A DNA stretch of 64,000 nucleotides from Sphingomonas sp. TZW2008 (GCF_002117915.1 NZ_BDJB01000008.1:372001-436000); one strand, 5' to 3'; shown: positions 26,538-36,699, counted from the stretch's first letter. The notes: generated by a model from the letters alone, not told the origin. Made by a program: numbers and translations.

Positions 26538-26888
26538 ATGCTTTTCACCACGCCGACGCAGTGGCTCGCCCTGGCGGTGGCCTTGATCGCGGGATGGCTG
26601 TTCGGGCTGGCAAGCCACCCCGGCGGGCGCAAGTGGAAGCAGCGTTACGCCGAGGAACGCGACGTTCACGGCCGCACCCGCAAGGATTACGACACGCGCC
26701 TTACCGAGCGCGACGCGCGCGTCGCCGAGCTCGAACGCGAGAATGGCCGGCTGGCGAGCATGACCGCGCCGGTCGCCGCACCGGCAGTTGCGACGCCGCA
26801 CGCACCGCTCGCGCAGACCGCCGCGCGCCCAGCCGGCACGCGCGCCCGTTGGTTCGACTGGAACAACCGAGTCGGCACTAACGGCTGA
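26538..26888 (+). CDS. Small membrane-anchored coiled-coil protein
   Basis: A 116-residue protein with one N-terminal helix (TQWLALAVALIAGWLFGLAS), then a highly charged segment (RKWKQRYAEERDVHGRTRKDYDTRLTERDARVAELEREN) predicted to be coiled coil, and an Ala/Pro linker with a short RARWFDWNNRVGTNG tail. A perfect AGGAGG at 26526-26531 precedes ATG 26538. No family is recognised. It lies 73 bases after tadC and could be part of the envelope apparatus, but this is only position. Confidence 0.65.
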   Translation: MLFTTPTQWLALAVALIAGWLFGLASHPGGRKWKQRYAEERDVHGRTRKDYDTRLTERDARVAELERENGRLASMTAPVAAPAVATPHAPLAQTAARPAGTRARWFDWNNRVGTNG

Positions 26889-26900
26889 GCAAGTATCCGG

Positions 26901-27470
26901 TCAGCGCGGCACCGCGCCCGCCACGGCGCGACAGGCCGCCAGTCGGCGTGCCGCGTCGATGCCCGCGAAGCGCGAGCGATCGTCGACGAGGACGCGGATC
27001 AGCGCGATCCCCTTGGCGCCTTCAACGCGCGCGACGGCGCGACCCGGCGACACCCCCTGCCCCGCCTGCGCGATCGTCACCCGGATCGGTGCACCGCCAC
27101 TCTCGACATTGTTGCGCACAAACGCGGCGTCGGTGTTGGCTTGGAACACCGACAGCGACCAGTAGCGCGCCGGGATCGACGGCACCTCGATCATGACCGG
27201 CCCCGTCGAAACATCGTACGGACAGCTCGAATAGGCGAGATCAGGGCTCGGCCGCACGATCGCGCGTGATTTGTCTGTGGCGAGCGGCGCGTGCGTGAAC
27301 CGGTTGACACCGCCCTCGGACAGCCGGCTGATCGCCGCGCTCATCAATGTCGTCGGCGTGCGGCTAAGCGTGAAGAAATACGTCACGACACCGATTACCA
27401 ACGCGAGGATCAGCGGGCCGCGCCACGCCGCGAGCTGTCCTCGACGAGTGGGCCGATCGGTCACGCGCAT
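26901..27470 (-). CDS. DUF1254 domain protein
   Basis: A 189-residue membrane-anchored protein with one helix (GPLILALVIGVVTYFFTLS) and the DUF1254-like segment YSSCPYDVSTGPVMIEVPSIPARYWSLSVFQANTDAAFVRNN. Proteins with DUF1254/DUF1214 segments are frequent in pairs in alphaproteobacteria, with unknown role. The ATG at 27470 lies inside the end of the DUF1214 gene; once the frame there is corrected, the two would overlap by 10 bases (ATGCGCGTGA). The tail contains AACRAVAGAVPR. Confidence 0.82.
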   Translation of the reverse strand: MRVTDRPTRRGQLAAWRGPLILALVIGVVTYFFTLSRTPTTLMSAAISRLSEGGVNRFTHAPLATDKSRAIVRPSPDLAYSSCPYDVSTGPVMIEVPSIPARYWSLSVFQANTDAAFVRNNVESGGAPIRVTIAQAGQGVSPGRAVARVEGAKGIALIRVLVDDRSRFAGIDAARRLAACRAVAGAVPR

Positions 27471-28029
27471 GCCTCCCGCCGAATGCTGGTAATTGATCGC
27501 GCGCCGGAGTCGTGCGCCCGGCATTGGCCGGCAGATAGGTCCGCAGCGTCAGCTCGAAACGGTCAAGCCCACCGGTCGGCAGCCAGTGCCCCGCCTGCCG
27601 CTGTGGCGCGACGAGGATCGTCCAGCGCGCGGCCTCCGCCGGCGTCAGAGCCGCGTTGCTGATCGAATACGGCCCATCGCCCGCGAGATAGCCATCACCG
27701 TCGTACAGCGTCAGGCTCCACCAGCGCGCGGGCAGGACGCCGCCCGTGATGCGGTAGCGGCATCCGCCCTCAAGCGGCCGCCCGGCGTCGTCCGTTGCAG
27801 CGTTATAGTAGCGCGCCTCTCGCGCGGGCAGCGCCAGTAGCCCGCGCAGCGCGACCGCGGCGCACGTACGTGCGCTCTGCGCCCCGGTGGCAAGGTCGGT
27901 GCTGCTCGTCCACGCGCCGATCGTTGCATCCGCGCCCATCGCGCTGCCGCGCACGCTGGCGATCGCCGCGCCGAGCCCGGCGACGACGCCGATCACCGCC
28001 ATGATCAGATAGCGTGCCCACGGCCACAT
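27364..28029 (-). CDS. DUF1214 domain protein, apparently frameshifted near its C-terminus
   Basis: One membrane helix (YLIMAVIGVVAGLGAAIASV) is followed by a DUF1214 domain (YRITGGVLPARWWSLTLYDGDGYLAGDGPYSISNAA, then FELTLRTYLP). As read, the frame passes the expected end and continues to 27364 as a basic, unrelated tail inside the next gene. Adding one A between 27484 and 27483 gives LPAIRREACA and a stop at 27461-27463. That stop overlaps the ATG of the DUF1254 gene, a natural end for this pair. ATG 28029 follows GGGAGAACG. Whether the missing base is real or an assembly error is open. Confidence 0.75.
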   Translation of the reverse strand: MWPWARYLIMAVIGVVAGLGAAIASVRGSAMGADATIGAWTSSTDLATGAQSARTCAAVALRGLLALPAREARYYNAATDDAGRPLEGGCRYRITGGVLPARWWSLTLYDGDGYLAGDGPYSISNAALTPAEAARWTILVAPQRQAGHWLPTGGLDRFELTLRTYLPANAGRTTPARDQLPAFGGRHARDRSAHSSRTARGVARPADPRVGNRCRDVFLHA

Positions 28030-28134
28030 CGCGTTCTCCCGTCCGCCCCCTGGCGTATGCGGCAGAGTGGCGCGCCGCTCCTCACGAGGCAAGCCCCCGG
28101 CGCGCGCGCCGCGACCGGGAACCAGGTCATCCGC

Positions 28135-30828
28135 TCAGCCGCGCGCCTTCAGGGCCGCCTGCGCAGCCGCGAGCCGCGCGATCGGCACGCGGTACGGAGA
28201 GGCGGACACGTAATCGAGCCCGACGCTCTCGCAGAACGCGATCGACGCCGGGTCCCCGCCATGCTCGCCGCAAATGCCGAGCTTGATTGCCGGCCGCGTC
28301 GCGCGGCCACGCTCGGCGGCGAGCTTCACCAACTCACCCACGCCGTCGACGTCGATCGAGACGAACGGGTCCTTGGCGTAGATGCCCTGCTCGACATAGG
28401 CGCCGAGGAAGCGCGCCGCATCGTCGCGGCTGACGCCCAGCGTCGTCTGCGTCAGATCGTTGGTGCCGAACGAGAAGAACTCGCCCGCCTCCGCGATCTC
28501 GCCCGCACGCAGCGCCGCGCGCGGCAATTCGATCATCGTTCCAACGAGATAGTCCAGCGTCCTGCCACGTTCCTCGAACACCGCCTTGGCCGTGCGATCG
28601 ACCACAGCCTTCATCAGCTCTAGCTCACGCTTAGTCGCGACCAGCGGGATCATAACCTCAGGGATCGGCGCCTCTCCGCTCTTCTCCGCTACATCAAGCG
28701 CGGCCTCGAAGATCGCGCGCGCTTGCATCTCGTAGATCTCGGGATAGGTCACGCCGAGGCGGCAGCCACGATGGCCAAGCATCGGATTAAACTCGTGCAG
28801 CTCCGCCGCGCGCCGCTTGAGCGCGTCGATCGCAACCCCTGCGGCGGTCGCCACCTCGGCGAACTCGGCTTCCTCGTGCGGCAGAAATTCGTGCAGCGGC
28901 GGATCGAGCAGCCGCACCGTGACAGGCAGCCCCGCCATTACCTCGAAGATCTCGGCAAAATCGCTGCGCTGTTCGGGCAGCAGCCGCTCGAGCGCGGCGC
29001 GGCGGCCGGCCTCATCCTCCGCCAGGATCATCTGCCGCACGGCGGTGATGCGCGCCGCGTCGAAGAACATGTGCTCCGTACGGCACAGGCCGACGCCCTC
29101 GGCGCCGAAATCGCGTGCAGTGCGGCAGTCGAGCGGCGTCTCGGCGTTGGCACGCACTTTGAGGCGGCGAACCTGGTCGGCCCATTCCATCAGCGTGCCG
29201 AAATCCCCGGCGAGCTCGGGCTGAATCGTCGCTACCTCGCCCGCCATCACCTCGCCCGTCGCACCGTCGATGGTGAGCAGATCGCCCTCGCTGACCTCAC
29301 GCCCGGCAATCCGCGCGATCTTCGCCTTGCCGTCAATCGACAGCGCGCCCGCGCCCGAAACACACGGGCGGCCCATGCCGCGCGCGACCACCGCGGCGTG
29401 GCTCGTCATGCCGCCGCGCGCGGTGAGGATGCCCTTCGCAGCGTGCATGCCGTGGATGTCCTCGGGCGACGTCTCGGTACGCACCAGGATGACAGCCTTG
29501 CCCTCGGCGGCCCACTTTTCCGCCGTATCGGCGTCGAACACCGCCGCGCCGCTCGCCGCGCCGGGCGAGGCGGGCAGCCCCTTGGTCAGCACGTCACGCG
29601 CCGCCTGCGGATCAAGCGTCGGGTGAAGCAACTGGTCGAGCGCTTGCGGATCGACGCGCGCGATCGCCTCGTCGCGGGTGATCAACCCCTCGTCGGCCAT
29701 GTCGACCGCGATCTTGAGCGCGGCCTTGGCAGTGCGCTTGCCCGACCGCGTCTGAAGCATCCACAGCTTGCCCTGCTGCACCGTGAACTCGATATCCTGC
29801 ATGTCGCGATAGTGCCGCTCGAGCCGGTCGAACACCGCGGCGAGCTCGGCATAGGCAACGGGCATCGCCTCTTCCATGCTCAGCGGCTTGGCCCCCGCCT
29901 CCTCGCGCGCCGCCTTGGTCAGATATTGCGGTGTGCGGATGCCGGCGACCACGTCCTCCCCCTGCGCGTTGATCAGAAACTCGCCGTAATAGGCGTTGTG
30001 CCCAGCCGACGGATCGCGCGTGAAGGCGACGCCGGTGGCGGACGTCTCGCCCATGTTGCCGAACACCATCGCCTGCACGTTGACGGCGGTGCCCCAGCCG
30101 CCCGGGATGTCGTTCAGCCGACGATAGACTTTGGCGCGGTCTGACTGCCACGATCCGAATACTGCGCCGACAGCGCCCCACAATTGATCGTGCACGTCCT
30201 GCGGGAACGGTTTGCCCCACTGCTCCGCGACGAGACTCTTGAACTCGCCGACGAGCGCCTTCAGGTCTTCAGCGGAAAGCTCGGTATCAAGGTGGAAGCC
30301 CTTGTCTTCCTTGGCGATCTCCAGCGCTTCCTCGAACGCGCCGTGATCGAGTTCGAGCACCACGTCGGCGTACATCTGGATGAAACGGCGATAGCTGTCC
30401 CACGCAAAGCGTGCGTCGCCGCTGGCGCTAGCGAGCCCCTCGACCGTCGCGTCGTTGAGCCCGAGGTTGAGGACAGTGTCCATCATCCCCGGCATCGACA
30501 CGCGCGCGCCCGAGCGAACCGACACGAGCAGCGGATCGGACGCGTCGCCGAAGCGCTTGCCCGTCACCTTTTCGATATGCGCGATTCCGTCCGCGACTTC
30601 GGCCCGTAGGCTGTCGGGAAACGCCTCGCCTTCCTCGTAATAGCGCGTGCACATCGCGGTGCTGATCGTGAAGCCCGGCGGCACCGGCAGGCCGATCGCG
30701 GCCATCTCGGCCAAGTTCGCGCCCTTGCCGCCGAGCAGGTTCTTGTCGCCGCCACCGCCATCCGACACGCCGCCGCCGAAGCGATAGACGTAGCGCTCAT
30801 CCGCCTTCGATTGCACCGCGGTCGCCAT
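28135..30828 (-). CDS. ppdK: Pyruvate, phosphate dikinase
   Basis: An 897-residue enzyme interconverting pyruvate, ATP and phosphate with PEP, AMP and pyrophosphate. The N-terminal ATP-binding lobe starts with RFGGGVSDG and LLGGKGANLAEMA. The phosphorylated His lies in the swivelling domain motif GGMTSHAAVVARGMGRPCV (about residue 478). The PEP-binding barrel carries the catalytic Cys in GICGEHGGDPAS (about 852). The length is normal. CAGGAGGCGATGGA provides a strong ribosome binding site. It probably supports gluconeogenic growth; it is alone, followed upstream by the glycyl-tRNA synthetase genes on the same strand. Confidence 0.97.
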   Translation of the reverse strand: MATAVQSKADERYVYRFGGGVSDGGGGDKNLLGGKGANLAEMAAIGLPVPPGFTISTAMCTRYYEEGEAFPDSLRAEVADGIAHIEKVTGKRFGDASDPLLVSVRSGARVSMPGMMDTVLNLGLNDATVEGLASASGDARFAWDSYRRFIQMYADVVLELDHGAFEEALEIAKEDKGFHLDTELSAEDLKALVGEFKSLVAEQWGKPFPQDVHDQLWGAVGAVFGSWQSDRAKVYRRLNDIPGGWGTAVNVQAMVFGNMGETSATGVAFTRDPSAGHNAYYGEFLINAQGEDVVAGIRTPQYLTKAAREEAGAKPLSMEEAMPVAYAELAAVFDRLERHYRDMQDIEFTVQQGKLWMLQTRSGKRTAKAALKIAVDMADEGLITRDEAIARVDPQALDQLLHPTLDPQAARDVLTKGLPASPGAASGAAVFDADTAEKWAAEGKAVILVRTETSPEDIHGMHAAKGILTARGGMTSHAAVVARGMGRPCVSGAGALSIDGKAKIARIAGREVSEGDLLTIDGATGEVMAGEVATIQPELAGDFGTLMEWADQVRRLKVRANAETPLDCRTARDFGAEGVGLCRTEHMFFDAARITAVRQMILAEDEAGRRAALERLLPEQRSDFAEIFEVMAGLPVTVRLLDPPLHEFLPHEEAEFAEVATAAGVAIDALKRRAAELHEFNPMLGHRGCRLGVTYPEIYEMQARAIFEAALDVAEKSGEAPIPEVMIPLVATKRELELMKAVVDRTAKAVFEERGRTLDYLVGTMIELPRAALRAGEIAEAGEFFSFGTNDLTQTTLGVSRDDAARFLGAYVEQGIYAKDPFVSIDVDGVGELVKLAAERGRATRPAIKLGICGEHGGDPASIAFCESVGLDYVSASPYRVPIARLAAAQAALKARG

Positions 30829-30932
30829 TCCATCGCCTCCTGATCAACACGTATATTGTGCAACGCAACACACGCTCGCCCGCGGGGTTGCAAGCACAAT
30901 CCCGCTTGGGCGATCGATGGCCGCGCTTCGTC

Positions 30933-33011
30933 TCAGCCCTCGATGCGCGAGAAATCCGCAACGCCATGGACGGCGGCCCGCACGCGCGCGAGCAGCGCCA
31001 GTCGGCCGGCGCGCTTGACCGGATCGGCATCGTTGACCGTCACGCTATCGAAGAACGCGTCGATCGGCGCGCGCAGCGTGGCGAGCGCCGCCATCGCGCC
31101 TGCGAAATCCTCCCGCACCACCGCCGCAGCCGCCGCCGGCTCAGCGGCGTCAAGCGCCGCGCGCAGCGTAGCTTCGGCAGGCTTGGCGTCGTAGCTCGGC
31201 GCCGCCGGCGCCTCCGCTTCAGCGTAACCCTCCTTCTTGAGGATATTCGCCGCGCGCTTGTACCCGGCGAGCAGGTTCGCCCCGTCGTCGGTACCAACGA
31301 ACGCCTGCAACGCCTTCACCCGCGCGAGCAGGCGGACTAGATCGTCCTCCCCGCCAAGCGCGAACACCGCGTCGATCAGGTCGTGGCGGACACCGGCCTC
31401 GCGCTGCTGGACCTTGAGGCGGTCGGCGAAGAAGGCGTTTATGGTCGCATCGAAAGTGCCAAGATCGTGCCCGCGCTGACGTAGCCACATACTTGCGCTC
31501 TGCAGCAGAGCGGCAAGATCCAACCGCAGATTATTGTCTACGATAAGTGCCAGCACACCGAGCGCCGAACGGCGTAGCGCGAAAGGATCTTTCGAGCCGG
31601 ATGGCGGCAAACCCACACCGAAGAACGCCGCAATCGTATCCAGCTTATCGGCCAGTGACACCGCGACCGTGACCGGGGCCGTCGGCACGTCATCCCCCTG
31701 CCCAACCGGCTTGTAGTGATCGCGGATCGCCTCGGCGACTTCAGCCGGCTCGCCCTGCGCGGCGGCGTAATAGCCGCCCATCAGCCCCTGCAGCTCGGGG
31801 AACTCGCCGACCATGCCGGTAACGAGATCGGCCTTGGCGAGCCGCGCGGCGCGCTCGGCGTGATCGGGGTTCGCGCCCTTGACGATGCCTTCCTCGACCA
31901 GCCAGCGCGCGAGTTTTGCGACGCGATCGACCTTGTCGGCGACGGTGCCGAGCTTTTCGTGAAACACGATCTTGTCGAGCTTTGCCGCCTGCTCTTCAAG
32001 CGATGTCTTAAGATCGTTCTCGTAGAAGAAGCGCGCGTCGGCGAGGCGCGCGGCGAGCACCTTGCGGTTGCCCTCGACGATCTTCTCGCCGCCGTCGACC
32101 GCGTCGATGTTCGCCGTGCACACGAAGGCGTTGGCGAGCTTGCCGTCGGCATCGCGGCAGACGAAGTATTTCTGGTTCACGCGCGCGGTGAGCTGGATCA
32201 CTTCGGGCGGCACGTCGAGGAAGCCGGCGTCGAAGCGGCCGAGCAGCGGCACCGGCCATTCGGTGAGCCCGGCGTTCTCCGCCACCAGTCCCTCGTCCTC
32301 GACCAGCGTCAGCCCCGCCTTGTTCGCAGCGAGCTTGGCACCAACCGCGATCGTTGCGCGCCGCTCGTTCTGGTCCACGATGACGTGGCACGCGCGCAGC
32401 TTCTCGACATAGTCGGCCGCGCTGCCGATGGTGATGATGCCGGGATGGTGGAAGCGATGACCGACCGTCGCCGCGCCGCTCTCGACGCCTGCGATCGCAC
32501 AGGGCACCACGTGGTCACCGAGCAGCGCGACGATGCCCTGCAACGGGCGGACCCAGCGCGAGCTCTCGGTCGAGTGCGACGCCGCGCCCCAGCGCATCGA
32601 CTTCGGCCAGGGGAAGCCGCGGACGATCGCCGGGATCGCCTCCGCGAGCACGTCGGCGGTGGCGCGCCCTGGCTTATCAATGACGGCGAACAAGGTCGCG
32701 CGCCCCTTCACCTCGCGTGTCTGCAACGCGTCGCGCGTCAGCCCCGCCTTGCGCAGGAAGCCCTCGACCGCCGCGTCGGGCGCGTCGGCGGGCGGGCCCT
32801 TCAGTTCCTCGCTCACCGCCGCGGTCTCAGCCGGCAAGTCGCGCGCGATCAGCGCGAGGCGCCGCGGCGTCGCGTAGGTGACGAGGTCTGCTGCGCTCAG
32901 CCCAGCCTTCGCGAGTTCGGCCGCGAACAGGCGGGCAAGGTCCTCGCGCGCCTTGTCCTGCATCCGTGCGGGAATTTCCTCCGAGCGCAGTTCGAGGAGA
33001 AAGTCGCTCAT
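30933..33011 (-). CDS. glyS: Glycine--tRNA ligase beta subunit
   Basis: A 692-residue beta chain of the bacterial alpha2beta2 GlyRS; it provides tRNA recognition. The N-terminus [18 protein letters not shown] and [18 protein letters not shown], the central [15 protein letters not shown] and [31 protein letters not shown] region, and the C-terminal DALR-type anticodon-binding segment ([25 protein letters not shown]) are typical. ATG 33011 overlaps the glyQ stop by 4 bases (ATGA), fixing the start; the open frame upstream is inside glyQ. Confidence 0.96.
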   Translation of the reverse strand: MSDFLLELRSEEIPARMQDKAREDLARLFAAELAKAGLSAADLVTYATPRRLALIARDLPAETAAVSEELKGPPADAPDAAVEGFLRKAGLTRDALQTREVKGRATLFAVIDKPGRATADVLAEAIPAIVRGFPWPKSMRWGAASHSTESSRWVRPLQGIVALLGDHVVPCAIAGVESGAATVGHRFHHPGIITIGSAADYVEKLRACHVIVDQNERRATIAVGAKLAANKAGLTLVEDEGLVAENAGLTEWPVPLLGRFDAGFLDVPPEVIQLTARVNQKYFVCRDADGKLANAFVCTANIDAVDGGEKIVEGNRKVLAARLADARFFYENDLKTSLEEQAAKLDKIVFHEKLGTVADKVDRVAKLARWLVEEGIVKGANPDHAERAARLAKADLVTGMVGEFPELQGLMGGYYAAAQGEPAEVAEAIRDHYKPVGQGDDVPTAPVTVAVSLADKLDTIAAFFGVGLPPSGSKDPFALRRSALGVLALIVDNNLRLDLAALLQSASMWLRQRGHDLGTFDATINAFFADRLKVQQREAGVRHDLIDAVFALGGEDDLVRLLARVKALQAFVGTDDGANLLAGYKRAANILKKEGYAEAEAPAAPSYDAKPAEATLRAALDAAEPAAAAAVVREDFAGAMAALATLRAPIDAFFDSVTVNDADPVKRAGRLALLARVRAAVHGVADFSRIEG

Positions 33012-33919
33012 GCCGCGCTCCACGCCGGGAAGCGGGCGGTCCAGGCCGCGGCGTTTTTCTCGATATACGCGGCGCACGCCCCCTTCGCGAGATCGCGGAC
33101 GCGGCCGATATAGGCTTGCCGCTCGGCGACAGATATCACCCCGCGCGCATTGAGAAGATTGAAGATATGGCTCGCCTCGATCGCCTGCTCATAGGCCGGG
33201 ATCGGCAGCTGGCGGGCCAGGCAATTCTCGCACTCCGCCGCCGCCTTGCGGAACAGGTCGAACAGCGTCTCAGTATCGGCGACCTCGAAGTTCCACGTCG
33301 ACATCTGCCGCTCGTTCTCGAGGAACACGTCGCCGTACGTGACGCCCTGGTCGTTGAAGCGCAGGTCGTACACGCTGTCGACGTTCTGAATATACATCGC
33401 CAGCCGCTCGAGCCCGTAGGTCAGCTCGCCCGCCACCGGCTTGCAGTCGAAGCCGCCCATCTGCTGGAAATAGGTGAACTGCGTCACCTCCATCCCGTCG
33501 CACCACACTTCCCAGCCGAGCCCCCAGGCGCCAAGCGTCGGGCTTTCCCAATCGTCTTCGACGAAGCGGATGTCGTGGCGCGTGAAATCGATCCCGATCG
33601 CCGCTAGGCTGCCGAGATACTGTTCCTGCAGATCGGCGGGGCTCGGCTTCAGGATCACCTGATACTGATAGTAATGCTGCAGTCGGTTGGGGTTCTCGCC
33701 GTAGCGGCCGTCGGTCGGGCGGCGGCACGGCTGGACGAAGGCGGCGTTCCACGCCTCCGGGCCGAGCGCGCGCAGCGTCGTCGCGGTGTGGAACGTGCCC
33801 GCACCCATGCGCATGTCGTACGGCTGGAGGATCAGGCAGCCGCGCGCGCTCCAGTAGGAATGGAGCGTCAGGATCATGTCCTGGAAGCTCAGCGGCGCAT
33901 CTGTTGAGGTGGCGTTCAT
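33008..33919 (-). CDS. glyQ: Glycine--tRNA ligase alpha subunit
   Basis: A 303-residue catalytic alpha chain of GlyRS. Class II motifs are visible in [35 protein letters not shown] and [36 protein letters not shown], with [35 protein letters not shown] following. ATG 33919 gives [12 protein letters not shown]; an upstream in-frame codon at 33958 is unlikely. It is coupled to glyS by a 4-base overlap. It is divergent from the TraB/GumN gene. Confidence 0.96.
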   Translation of the reverse strand: MNATSTDAPLSFQDMILTLHSYWSARGCLILQPYDMRMGAGTFHTATTLRALGPEAWNAAFVQPCRRPTDGRYGENPNRLQHYYQYQVILKPSPADLQEQYLGSLAAIGIDFTRHDIRFVEDDWESPTLGAWGLGWEVWCDGMEVTQFTYFQQMGGFDCKPVAGELTYGLERLAMYIQNVDSVYDLRFNDQGVTYGDVFLENERQMSTWNFEVADTETLFDLFRKAAAECENCLARQLPIPAYEQAIEASHIFNLLNARGVISVAERQAYIGRVRDLAKGACAAYIEKNAAAWTARFPAWSAA

Positions 33920-34017
33920 CGCGGGCGCGGCAATGGCGGATGGCTCGCCAACAGGCAAGGGCCGGGCTAGGCTGGGCCCGGTCGTCGTACCAGCCGCATG
34001 CCGGCCGCTGCATTCTA

Positions 34018-34932
34018 GTGAGGTATCTGCTCCCCGTGTTCCGTCCGATCACTTCCGCCCTCGCCTCGCTGGGCCTCGCCTTCGCCCTTCCCGCCTGCGC
34101 GCAGCCCGCGCCGGTCGCGACGCAGGACGCCGATCCCGCGCTGTGGGTGGTGCGCGACAAGGACACGACGATCTACCTGTTCGGCACGATCCACGTGCTT
34201 CGGCCCGGTCTCACCTGGTTCGACGAGGCGGTGAAGAAGGCGTTCGATCGCTCGGGCACGCTGGTGCTCGAGATGGTCGAGCCCGACGAGGATACGCAGC
34301 AGCGCGTCGTGCTCGCCAAGGCGTTCGATCCCGCCGGCGCGCCGCTGACGCAGAAGCTGCCGCCCGACAAGCGCGCCGCCTTCACCAAGGCGATCGAGGA
34401 CAACAAGCTGTCGCTCGCTTCGTTCGAGCGGATGCAGCCGTGGTTCGCCGCGATCAGCCTCAGCGTGCTGCCGGTGCAGAAGCTCGGCTATGACGCGCGC
34501 AACGGGCCCGAGGGGATACTGACGCGGGCGGCCAAGGCGCAGAAGAAGCAGTTGATGGGGCTCGAGACGTTCGAGGGGCAAATGTCGATCTTCGACGGCC
34601 TGTCGCAGAAGGCGCAGGTCGATCTGCTCTCCTCGACGATCGACGAACTGCCCAAGGCGGGCGAGACGATGAGCCGGATGGTCGACGATTGGTCGAAGGG
34701 CAATCCGGATGGCCTCGCCGCGACGATGAACGAGGGGCTGAAGGATTCGCCCGAGGTCGCCAAGGCGCTGCTGGTCGATCGCAACGCCAAATGGGCGAGC
34801 TGGATCGCGGAGCGGATGCGGACGCCGGGCCGCGTGTTCATCGCGGTCGGCGCGGGGCACCTCGCCGGGCCGGAGAGCGTGCAGAAGCAGCTCGGCAAAT
34901 ATCGCCTCAAGGCAGTGCGCGTGAAATATTGA
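34018..34932 (+). CDS. TraB/GumN family protein
   Basis: A 304-residue exported protein of the TraB/GumN (Tiki-like) family. The conserved opening [24 protein letters not shown] holds the GTIH motif, and [22 protein letters not shown] near the C-terminus contains the GxxH pair. [20 protein letters not shown] is also typical. Some members are metalloproteases, but bacterial roles are unknown. The start is probably GTG 34018, giving a signal peptide ([16 protein letters not shown]); its LPAC could be a weak lipobox. ATG-start alternatives upstream would destroy the signal. Confidence 0.85.
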   Translation: MRYLLPVFRPITSALASLGLAFALPACAQPAPVATQDADPALWVVRDKDTTIYLFGTIHVLRPGLTWFDEAVKKAFDRSGTLVLEMVEPDEDTQQRVVLAKAFDPAGAPLTQKLPPDKRAAFTKAIEDNKLSLASFERMQPWFAAISLSVLPVQKLGYDARNGPEGILTRAAKAQKKQLMGLETFEGQMSIFDGLSQKAQVDLLSSTIDELPKAGETMSRMVDDWSKGNPDGLAATMNEGLKDSPEVAKALLVDRNAKWASWIAERMRTPGRVFIAVGAGHLAGPESVQKQLGKYRLKAVRVKY

Positions 34933-34980
34933 CCCGCCGTCACCCCTCGCGCCGACGCGCCGGCTCCCTATCTCGATCCG

Positions 34981-35316
34981 ATGGGAAGGGTTAGCCGCAA
35001 GCTTGGCCTGATCGATGCGGCGGCGCGGGCCGATGCCGCCGCTGCCCCCCTTGCCTGCGCGCTGTGTGATCGCCCGCTCGGCAGTCGCGTCGAATGGCAC
35101 CACGTCGTGCCCAAGAGCGAGGGCGGCACCGAAACGCAGCCGGTGCACCCGATCTGCCACCGCACGATCCACGCCGCCGCCGACAATGCGACGCTTGCCC
35201 GGATCGGCGAGCTCAGCGGCATCCGGGCGATTCCTACCGTGGCCCGCTTCCTGACATGGATCGCCGACAAGCCGCCTGATTTCCACGCGCCGACGCGCCG
35301 GACGCGCGCCGCCTAG
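34981..35316 (+). CDS. Small HNH-type zinc-binding protein
   Basis: A 111-residue protein with an HNH/zinc-finger core: CALCDRPLG, then VEWHHVVPKSEGGTETQPVHPICHRTIHA. This has two CxxC-like ligand pairs and the catalytic His pair of HNH nucleases. It resembles restriction-endonuclease-like HNH proteins found in many sphingomonads as short standalone genes. The DNA target and role are unknown. It starts at ATG 34981 and overlaps the convergent fdhD stop by 4 bases. Confidence 0.8.
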   Translation: MGRVSRKLGLIDAAARADAAAAPLACALCDRPLGSRVEWHHVVPKSEGGTETQPVHPICHRTIHAAADNATLARIGELSGIRAIPTVARFLTWIADKPPDFHAPTRRTRAA

Positions 35317-36104
35317 GTCGCGAGCAGCGCATCGGCGCGGACCAGCGTGCGCAGCGCCAACCCCGCCTCGCCCGCGCGGTCGACCGCGAGGCGGGTCGGC
35401 GCCGAGATCGTCGCGAGCAGCGGGCAGCGGGCGAGCACCGCCTTCTCGACCAGCTCGTACGAACAGCGCGACGTGAGCAGCGCGAAGCCGCCGTCCCAGC
35501 CCTGCCCCGTCCGCATCATCGCGCCGATCAGCTTGTCGAACGCGTTGTGCCGGCCGACGTCCTCGCGCACCATCTGGATCATGCCATCACGCGTGCACGC
35601 CGCCGCGCCGTGGACCGCGCCGGTCGCGGCGTTGATCGGCTGGTGATCGCGCAAAGCGGCATAGGCTTGGAAAATCGCGGAATCGCTGCCGTCCCATCGC
35701 GCCGCGTGTGGCAGCGGACGCAGTGCCTGCGCGAGCGTTTCGACGCCGCACAATCCGCACGACGCATCCGAATTGCGATGCCGCACGCGATCGCCGATCC
35801 GCTCGGCGACTCGCTTCGCCAGTGCCAGCCGAACGACGATCCCCGGCTCGCCTCGATGAACGTCGATCCCGCGCACGTCCATGGCAGCGTCGATCAGTCG
35901 CTCGCTCAGCAGGAAGCCATAGGCCAGGTCTTCGATCGCGTCGGGCGTCGCCATCAGCACCGCATAGGCGATGCCGTTGCACTCGATCGCGACCGGCACT
36001 TCCTCGGCGATTGCACGATCGATCGTCGTTATAACGCCGTCAGCCGCGACGCGGGCGAACCCGAGCATCGCGGCCGGCGAGCATGATAGGTCGGAATCGG
36101 TCAT
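35313..36104 (-). CDS. fdhD: Formate dehydrogenase accessory sulfurtransferase FdhD
   Basis: A 263-residue protein that transfers sulfur to the molybdenum cofactor of formate dehydrogenase. The sulfur-relay motif CGLCG is at about residues 115-119 (SDASCGLCGVETLAQ). VPVAIECNGIAYAVLMATPDAIEDLAYGFLLSERL and VREDVGRHNAFDKLIGAMM are family hallmarks. Its dehydrogenase genes are not in the window. It starts at ATG 36104; a long inverted repeat lies just upstream, between it and the DJ-1 gene. Confidence 0.93.
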   Translation of the reverse strand: MTDSDLSCSPAAMLGFARVAADGVITTIDRAIAEEVPVAIECNGIAYAVLMATPDAIEDLAYGFLLSERLIDAAMDVRGIDVHRGEPGIVVRLALAKRVAERIGDRVRHRNSDASCGLCGVETLAQALRPLPHAARWDGSDSAIFQAYAALRDHQPINAATGAVHGAAACTRDGMIQMVREDVGRHNAFDKLIGAMMRTGQGWDGGFALLTSRCSYELVEKAVLARCPLLATISAPTRLAVDRAGEAGLALRTLVRADALLAT

Positions 36105-36105
36105 C

Positions 36106-36139
36106 GCCCGGCACCGTGCGTCAGCCGCCGGTGCCGGGC
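36106..36139 (-). terminator. Strong hairpin downstream of the DJ-1/PfpI gene
   Basis: A perfect 11-base stem (GCCCGGCACCG / CGGTGCCGGGC) with a 12-base loop lies between the stop of the DJ-1 gene and the start of fdhD on the minus strand. No T-run follows. It may act as a weak terminator or an RNA 3-prime protector, reducing read-through into fdhD. Confidence 0.45.
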
Positions 36140-36147
36140 AAGCGCGA

Positions 36148-36699
36148 TCAATCGGCCAATTCCTCCTCCAGCGCGGCGATGATCGCGCGGTTGAAGGCAG
36201 GGATATCGTCGGGCTTACGGCTGGTGATCAGATTGGCGTCGATCACCACTTCCTCGTCCGCGACGTCGGCGCCGGCGTTCTCGAGATCGGTGCGCACCGA
36301 CGGCCAGCTCGTCACGCGGCGCCCGTCGACGACGTCCGCCTCCACCAGCAGCCACGGCGCGTGGCAGATCGCGGCGACGACCTTGTCGTCGTCCATGAAC
36401 TCACCGATGATCGACACCGCGCGCTCCTCCAGCCGCATCTTGTCGGGATTGCCGACGCCGCCCGGCAGCACCAGTGCGTCGTAATCCTCGGTATCCACCT
36501 GATCGAGCGTCAGATCGGGGGTGATCGTACGCGTCGGATCCGAATCGTTCTTCACGCCCTGGATCGGATCGGTCTTGATCGACGCAAGCGTCACCGTGGC
36601 GCCGGCGTCGAGCAGCGCCTGGCGCGGTTCGAACAGTTCGGAATCCTCGAAACCGTCGGTGGCGAGGAACAGCACGCGCGCATCGGAAAGGTCGGCCAT
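36148..36699 (-). CDS. DJ-1/PfpI family (type 1 glutamine amidotransferase-like) protein
   Basis: A 183-residue protein of the DJ-1/PfpI family. The nucleophile Cys is in AAICHAPWLLVEADVV, with the start VLFLATDGFEDSELFEPRQALLDAGATVTLAS and the acidic residue in DGFEDSE contributing to the triad. DYDALVLPGGVGNPDKMR is typical. Members act as deglycases, proteases or chaperones under stress; which applies here is unknown. It starts at ATG 36699 and is divergent from topoisomerase IB. Confidence 0.9.
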   Translation of the reverse strand: MADLSDARVLFLATDGFEDSELFEPRQALLDAGATVTLASIKTDPIQGVKNDSDPTRTITPDLTLDQVDTEDYDALVLPGGVGNPDKMRLEERAVSIIGEFMDDDKVVAAICHAPWLLVEADVVDGRRVTSWPSVRTDLENAGADVADEEVVIDANLITSRKPDDIPAFNRAIIAALEEELAD

